Positions 62,053 to 64,000 of a stretch of DNA of 64,000 nt are shown here, in pieces (position 1 is the stretch's first letter; every line of letters starts with the position of its first letter). The notes under the pieces are model-generated. The model was given only the letters and a program-made list of their open reading frames with translations. It did no database searches and was not told the DNA's origin. The stretch comes from Pseudoalteromonas ulvae UL12 (GTDB lineage Bacteria; Pseudomonadota; Gammaproteobacteria; Enterobacterales; Alteromonadaceae), in assembly GCF_014925405.1 (NCBI RefSeq), contig NZ_AQHJ01000035.1, positions 434,001-498,000 on the forward strand. Direction: 5' to 3'. Made by a program: the position numbers and the translations under genes.

Positions 62053-62262
62053 ATGTCTACAACTACTACTGGTACAGTTAAATGGTTCAACGAGTCTAAA
62101 GGCTTTGGTTTCATCGAGCAAGAAAACGGTCCAGACGTTTTCGCTCACTTCCGTGCTATCACTGGTACTGGTTTCAAAACTCTTGTTGAAGGCCAAAAAG
62201 TACAGTTCAAAGTAACTCAAGGTCAAAAAGGTCCTCAAGCTGAGGAAATCGTAGTACTTTAA
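62053..62262 (+). CDS. Cold-shock protein, CspA family
   Basis: 69 residues, one S1-like cold-shock domain. [20 protein letters not shown] contains RNP1 (KGFGFI, 16-21); VFAHF (29-33) is RNP2. Binds single-stranded RNA and DNA and melts structure at low temperature. Preceded by AGGATAAG and a ~150-nt leader. Codon use is strongly biased to frequent codons (GGT, AAA, GAA), indicating high expression. Confidence 0.96.
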   Translation: MSTTTTGTVKWFNESKGFGFIEQENGPDVFAHFRAITGTGFKTLVEGQKVQFKVTQGQKGPQAEEIVVL

Positions 62263-62317
62263 TTAGTACTCGACTAAACCAATTTGGTTTAGACCTTCAG
62301 GCTTAATTGCTTGAACT

Positions 62318-62351
62318 AAAAAAGGCGATACTGAGAAGTATGGCCTTTTTT
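62318..62351 (+). terminator. Terminator after the cold-shock gene
   Basis: AAAAAAGGC, ATACT, loop GAGA, AGTAT, GCCTTTTTT: long stem with one mismatch and T-run. A smaller hairpin CTAAACC/GGTTTAG lies at 62274-62292. Confidence 0.85.
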
Positions 62352-62379
62352 GTATTTCTCCCACAGTGAAAGAGGTTGT

Positions 62380-62793
62380 ATGCTACAAATTACCGCGAAT
62401 ATTGTTATTGCAGAGTGGGAGTTAGAATTTTCGGCTATTCGAGCGCAAGGCGCGGGTGGTCAAAACGTAAATAAAGTATCAAGCGCCATTCATCTTAGGT
62501 TTGATATACAGCGATCATCGCTGCCTGCTTTTTATAAAGAACGTTTGCTTGCTTATTCGGACAGCCGGATCAGTAAAGAGGGCGTTGTGATTATTAAAGC
62601 GCAACAATATCGTGACCAAGCAAAAAATAAGCAAGACTCACTTGAACGGTTAAGGCTATTGATTAGCGAAGCGACCAAAGTTGAAAAAGTGCGACGCAAT
62701 ACAAAGCCGACTCGAAACTCGCAAAAAAGGCGTATGGATAAAAAAACACAAAAGAGCCATACAAAGGCTTTACGTGGTGCAATTCGTTTTTAA
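62380..62793 (+). CDS. arfB: Alternative ribosome-rescue factor ArfB
   Basis: 137 residues from ATG 62380 (AGAGG upstream); the frame to 62350 overlaps the preceding terminator. GGQ at 26-28 in RAQGAGGQNVNKVSSAIHLR as in peptide-chain release factors, followed by a basic C-terminal tail (KVRRNTKPTRNSQKRRMDKK) that enters the mRNA channel. Hydrolyses peptidyl-tRNA on stalled ribosomes without mRNA 3' end. Length as in E. coli YaeJ (140). Confidence 0.95.
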   Translation: MLQITANIVIAEWELEFSAIRAQGAGGQNVNKVSSAIHLRFDIQRSSLPAFYKERLLAYSDSRISKEGVVIIKAQQYRDQAKNKQDSLERLRLLISEATKVEKVRRNTKPTRNSQKRRMDKKTQKSHTKALRGAIRF

Positions 62794-62906
62794 AACAATG
62801 GAATAAATCAGGAAAAAAAGAAGAAGTCTGTTAATCTTAATCATACAAAGAAATTTTTCATCGAGTCCCAGCTATGCTGGTGTTTATGTAGGGTGAGTTA
62901 GGCTGC

Positions 62907-64000
62907 GTGTTAGAAACAAAATCAATCATACCCCATCACCTCAGTAAAGCCATTATTTTAGGTTTGATAGGCGGGGGCGTTAACTTACTCCCATTTTACT
63001 TTTTATCGAGTACAGAGTTCCTATTTGGCCAAGCCTTTGCTCTATATGCCTTGCTAATTTACGGACCTCGATACGGCTTTATCGCTAGTTTAATTGCCGC
63101 TAATTTTTTATGGTTAAAGTGGGATCATGCTTGGCCAGGGATCCCATTTTTACTGGAAATTCTGTGGCTAACATATTTTAGTATAAAGCGTCGGCAGCCT
63201 TTACTCGGTTGGGGGATTGTCTTTTGGTTGGTGATTGGGCTGCCCATTTTAGCGTTAATAGGTTACTGGGTAAGAGAAATTCCCCCATTAGGCTTATTAA
63301 CTGCCTTAGTGAAATATTTATTAAATGCGATAGTCTGTTTAGCTATAGCAGATGTTGTTGGTTTTTATTCCAAGCATTATTTTTCAAACTCTGAATTTAA
63401 AACGCCCTTAGTTCGCTTGTTACGCTATACCGTCAGCGTGTTAGTTGGCTTGTCACTCTTAGTAATCACGGTCATTTTGATTAACTACAATCACCAAAAT
63501 GTAGAAACTCATGTTCGATCGCAACTCACGGTTAAAGCAAAAGATATAGCTTTAGGTGTTGAACGATATTTACATGAACATGCCACAGCCATCAATGTTC
63601 AGGCGCAAGCTGTAGTCGATGGCGTAAATACACAGCAAGCTATCAACAGCTTAGTACGATATTACCCTGCATTTTTAACTAGCTTAGCGACTGACCAGAA
63701 AGGAAAGTTGATTTCAGCTGCACCAGAAGCGTTTTTAGACAAGTTGGATGGACTCAATATGAGTGTCGCAGATCGTGATTACTACATCGAGGCATCTAAA
63801 AGTGACAATGTATTTGTATCCCATGCATTTGAAGGGCGAGGTTTTGGTAATGATCCAATCGTTGCTATTTCAAAAGGCGTCTATCATGAGGGGAAATTTC
63901 AAGGCGTTATAGAAGGATCGTTAAATTTAGAAGCCTTCGCATCATTTAAACCTCAGCTGTTTGATCATAGTGTGGAACTACTTGTGATTGATAGTCAAAA
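62907..64000 (+). CDS. Membrane sensor protein, 3' part beyond window
   Basis: Open frame from GTG 62907 (in-frame stop TAG at 62889) to the right edge, at least 364 residues. The first ~180 residues contain about six membrane helices with MASE-like organisation (FGQAFALYALLIYGPRYGF, LKWDHAWPGIPFLLEIL). After helix 7 near residue 190 there is a periplasmic dCache-type domain (VERYLHEHATAINVQAQAVV, LDGLNMSVADRDYYIEASKS, GNDPIVAISKGVYH). Such proteins usually end in a histidine kinase or GGDEF/EAL module, which lies outside the window. Confidence 0.75.
   Translation, partial: MLETKSIIPHHLSKAIILGLIGGGVNLLPFYFLSSTEFLFGQAFALYALLIYGPRYGFIASLIAANFLWLKWDHAWPGIPFLLEILWLTYFSIKRRQPLLGWGIVFWLVIGLPILALIGYWVREIPPLGLLTALVKYLLNAIVCLAIADVVGFYSKHYFSNSEFKTPLVRLLRYTVSVLVGLSLLVITVILINYNHQNVETHVRSQLTVKAKDIALGVERYLHEHATAINVQAQAVVDGVNTQQAINSLVRYYPAFLTSLATDQKGKLISAAPEAFLDKLDGLNMSVADRDYYIEASKSDNVFVSHAFEGRGFGNDPIVAISKGVYHEGKFQGVIEGSLNLEAFASFKPQLFDHSVELLVIDSQ

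Noticed and set aside
1..64000. tRNA or rRNA genes
   Set aside because: No cloverleaf with GGTTCGA-type T-loop and CCA end, and no rRNA-like sequence was recognised on either strand; small tRNAs cannot be fully excluded without a covariance search.

Overview
The window looks like chromosome of a marine gammaproteobacterium of the Alteromonadales, most probably Pseudoalteromonas. This is inferred from moderate-to-low GC, gene families typical of that genus (an ExoP-like GH3 glucosidase beside GH1, a secreted lipase with its foldase, a large TonB receptor, a PurC of about 367 residues, a second SecDF set) and neighbours such as DUF3299, YegS and PpaC. No rRNA, tRNA or CRISPR array was seen. Both ends cut through genes: a secreted protein on the left and a membrane sensor on the right.

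Layout. 1-9.8 kb: secreted protein (partial), YfcC-type carrier, lipase and lipase foldase, S41 protease, DUF1461 membrane protein, acetyltransferase, diguanylate cyclase. 9.8-18.4 kb: Mn-dependent pyrophosphatase, mutM, small exported proteins, a broken TolC-type gene, an ABC exporter-like cassette with DUF3299 and a Glu-His repeat, purC. 18.8-28 kb: polysaccharide deacetylase and acyltransferase pair, VOC protein, YegS, UDG-like protein, cupin, SDR and a divergent HxlR regulator, a GreA/B-like protein, exported methyltransferase.

28-35 kb is the most remarkable part. An IS3-family element and an uncharacterised secreted protein lie between two 424-bp direct repeats (27868-28291 and 31243-31666). 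The repeats carry the end of the methyltransferase gene plus the end of secF, and the left copy continues into a fragment of secD, so an old secFD copy was deleted internally. To the right is an intact secD-secF pair. Immediately upstream of secD is a 160-codon gene whose C-terminus (SRISGW-HESN-LY) matches the arrest motif of VemP, the Vibrio nascent peptide that monitors protein export and controls secDF2. I consider this a VemP-type force-sensing arrest peptide with an mRNA element that could mask the secD ribosome binding site.

36.8-38.6 kb is a graveyard: fragments of an Rhs/YD-repeat protein, a HExxH (zincin) toxin C-terminus and its overlapping exported immunity gene, each with one stop codon, tandem 23-bp repeats, and the start of a REP-associated transposase element whose terminal 32 bp occurs twice. 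39-47 kb: PepO-like M13 protease, TonB receptor, fatty acid desaturase, periplasmic binding protein. 47.2-55 kb is a beta-glucan/beta-glucoside utilisation locus: LacI regulator, GPH symporter and GH1 on one strand; FHS sugar transporter and GH3 lipoprotein on the other, with two LacI-type palindromes between them. 55-64 kb: FKBP isomerase, old-yellow-enzyme homologue, short GlpD-like oxidase, SOS-controlled umuDC, solute-binding protein, YaiI, cold-shock protein with a clear promoter and long leader, ArfB ribosome rescue factor and the partial sensor.
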